Shown: piece by piece, positions 25,901 through 27,500 of the stretch
Layout of the letters: each line of letters begins with the position of its first letter
Numbering within the stretch: the first letter of the stretch is position 1
DNA from: Symbiodinium natans
Lineage: Eukaryota > Sar > Dinophyceae > Suessiales > Symbiodiniaceae
Direction of reading: 5' to 3'
DNA: 27,500 nucleotides
Assembly (NCBI GenBank): GCA_905221605.1
Contig: CAJNDS010000545.1
Coordinates: 1 to 27,500, forward strand
Translations under genes and position numbers: made by a program
The notes under the pieces: model-generated
The model's database searches: none
The model's input: only the letters and a program-made list of their open reading frames with translations
What the model was told of the DNA's origin: nothing

Positions 25901-26641
25901 ACTCCTTTTTGTTTCTCTTCTTGCCATTTCTTTTCTTCTTCTTTTTCTTCTCCTTCTTCTCGGCTTTCTTTTTCCTTCTTGTTTTTCTTCTTCTCATTCT
26001 TTTCCATTTCTTTGCGCTTGTTCTCAAAGGATTCCTTTGCGATCCTTGCCTTCTCTATTTTCGCTCCTTTTGCAACTCGGAGAAACTAGATTTCCGGGAG
26101 TCCCTTTTCTTCTTCTTTTCTCTTACTTCTTGCTCCTGCGCTTTCTCGATCTCTTTTTGCCATCTTGCGCAACGACTTGTTATCGTTCCACTTCACTTCT
26201 GTCTTCTTTCTCGCTTTTCTTCTTTTCTACCTCAGCATTCGCTTCTTCCATAAGCTCCGTCACTTCTTCATCCTTCTTTTTAGGGCTCTTTGGCACTCGT
26301 TCATCTTCCTCTTGTGAACTTTGACTTCTGGGCCTCAGGATTCTTGTCTTCCTTCCGCTTCCTTTCGGCTTCGGCCTTTTGCGCCAGCACGTCTTTTCCA
26401 ACTTTTCAACGACCTCTGGTAATAAGTCGCGTTTGCACGGCCTCGCTTGCCTTTTCCAACGTGGAAGCAGCCGGCAGAATTCTTCAACGAAGGGCACTGA
26501 ACAACCCTGCCTTGTGGCTTATCACATGCTGAATCATCTTCAGGCATGCTGCTGCTTTGCGGCCTCAAGCCAAAGGCAAGTCAGTTACAACCTCAGCAAG
26601 TGTAACTTCTTGGAAGAAGTTACACTCTTGCTTTTGGCTTG
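25798..26641 (-). pseudogene. Degenerate continuation of the Lys/Glu-rich gene
   Basis: Minus-strand sequence keeps the Lys/Glu/Arg-rich, heptad-like composition but changes frame several times. One segment (26180-26497) holds SPKKKDEEVTELMEEANAEV; around 26360-26410 another frame reads better (LAQKAEAERKRKEDKN); the last (25798-26040) holds KRKEMEKNEKKKNKKEKES. On the + strand it appears as a long pyrimidine (TTC/CTT) tract. Indels within purine-rich codons are the likely cause, although unrecognised short introns are possible. Confidence 0.45.
26599..26626. repeat. Perfect 13-bp inverted repeat with 2-base spacer
   Basis: AGTGTAACTTCTT, then GG, then AAGAAGTTACACT. The arms are exact reverse complements, and a few outer bases (GCAAG / CTTGC) extend the pairing with a 2-base bulge. 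It lies just past the stop of the minus-strand coiled-coil frame, where the coding signal changes frame. Confidence 0.85.
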
Positions 26642-27500
26642 TCAGCATTGCCAATACGTCTTGCTCAAGTCGGCTTTCATTTTCTTCGTCCGTCCTTTTA
26701 TTTGCTCGTGTGCTCCTTTGCTTTCCGACTTTGCATCCAAGGATTTCCACTTGGCTTTCTTCTCCTCAGGTTGGTCTTCCTTGGCACCCTTTTCCGTCTT
26801 CTTGTTCTTGATCACATCCGGTGCAACCTTTGGCATTGCCTTCACTTTCGGCTCAACTTTCTTCTTCGGCATTGCCTTTGACTTGGCTCTCTTCATCCTC
26901 TCTCCAAGCTGTGCTCCAAGTTCGGCTGCCTTTCGCTTGGCCTTTTCAAATTTCCACAGTCCTTCTTCGACTTCGGCATAAAAGCCTTTCACGCTTATCA
27001 GCTTTGCCAGTCCGATTTTTGCTTCGTCCATCGTTTCGGTGAGAAGTTCCTCTCGAGCGGCCAGCTCTCCCAGTTCCTTTTCGAACTTCTCGATGAGCTC
27101 TACCGCTTTTTTTCTTCCTTGTTTGCGCTTCTCAAACTTCTGGCGTCCTAGTTCGACCTCCTTTTCCATTTGTCCAAGGGTTTGCTCGATTTCAGCATGT
27201 TCCTTGTCGATTTCCTCAGCGCCTGCTTCAACTTCTTCGAGAGTCTGCGCTGCCCTGAGATTTTTCTCCAGCCATAATAGCACTTTCCTCAGGGAATTTG
27301 AAATCGACTCTTTGATGCTCTTCTTGATCTCTTGCAACAGTTCTCGACCCATGGCGATGATCTTCTTTATCAGTTCTCCAGGATCTTCTTCCTTCTCGAC
27401 CGGACCCTTCTTTTCATCGCTTGGCTTCTCGACTGACTCCTCTTCGGTTGACGATGAGCTGCTGCTTGAGCTCGACTCATCTGAACCTGCTTCGTCGCTC
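26642..27500 (-). CDS. Lys/Glu-rich coiled-coil protein (5' end beyond the window)
   Basis: Open on the minus strand from the right edge to a TGA at 26642-26644, at least 285 codons. An ATG at 27350-27352 is internal, because the same frame stays open upstream through a Ser-rich run (eight Ser near 27450-27475) and acidic sequence. The product has a Ser/acidic N-terminal part, then long heptad-like helices (EKEVELGRQKFEKRK, KFEKELGELAAREELL), then a Lys/Pro/Ala segment with repeated KAMPK and VxPKV phrases. No catalytic domain is visible; it looks like a structural or scaffold coiled coil. The end (LSKTYWQC) may be artificial, since coding-like sequence continues in another frame further left. 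Confidence 0.6.
   Translation of the reverse strand, partial: SDEAGSDESSSSSSSSSTEEESVEKPSDEKKGPVEKEEDPGELIKKIIAMGRELLQEIKKSIKESISNSLRKVLLWLEKNLRAAQTLEEVEAGAEEIDKEHAEIEQTLGQMEKEVELGRQKFEKRKQGRKKAVELIEKFEKELGELAAREELLTETMDEAKIGLAKLISVKGFYAEVEEGLWKFEKAKRKAAELGAQLGERMKRAKSKAMPKKKVEPKVKAMPKVAPDVIKNKKTEKGAKEDQPEEKKAKWKSLDAKSESKGAHEQIKGRTKKMKADLSKTYWQC

Noticed and set aside
1-27500. rRNA or tRNA genes
   Set aside because: I saw no conserved rRNA segment and no cloverleaf with conserved T-loop bases on either strand. The only tRNA-related signal is the primer binding site at 13583.

Overview
The window looks like nuclear DNA of a dinoflagellate, most likely a Symbiodiniaceae-type alga. Three things point there: genes that only read correctly across very short introns (one apparently GC-AG), an exact 13-base match to the 3' end of the dinoflagellate spliced leader in both LTRs of a retrotransposon, and dense nested repeats. 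Nothing suggests a bacterial layout.

Positions 1-12422 are a large, very recent tandem duplication with a period of about 7.5 kb. Bases 1-4926 recur almost unchanged at 7518-12422. The unit holds 132-bp tandem repeats, a three-fold ~190-bp repeat, a 68-bp hairpin, a G-quadruplex candidate and, in the single-copy part, two real genes on the + strand: a pogo/CENP-B-like DDE_1 transposase (about 5220-6911, one intron) and an 87-residue basic coiled-coil gene (7147-7555, two introns). The last codons of a second copy of the coiled-coil gene lie at 1-38. The second duplicate stops abruptly at 12422.

Positions 12423-13184 and 24757 to about 25180 are the two halves of one older, decayed minus-strand sequence. 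It reads as the end of one ORF followed about 30 nt later by a second ORF. A viral (dinoflagellate RNA-virus-like) origin is my hypothesis, not a demonstrated match. A Ty1/copia LTR retrotransposon (13185-24756) split it, leaving the 5-bp target duplication AGGAG. The element has 398-bp LTRs that look identical where they can be compared, an initiator-Met-type primer binding site and a single intact 2829-codon Gag-PR-IN-RT-RNaseH frame. That frame ends in an extra methyltransferase-like domain. Inside it lies a second, overlapping reading frame of 465 codons that looks like genuine coding sequence. The 3' LTR is broken after base 17 by a 2114-bp insertion with 14-bp flanking direct repeats; that insertion carries its own families of short repeated motifs.

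The right end (25181-27500) holds a frameshifted + strand gene remnant and a minus-strand Lys/Glu-rich coiled-coil gene that enters from the right edge and decays leftward. The window is therefore a layered accessory region: host tandem array, decayed insert, young copia element, and a still younger insertion in its 3' LTR.
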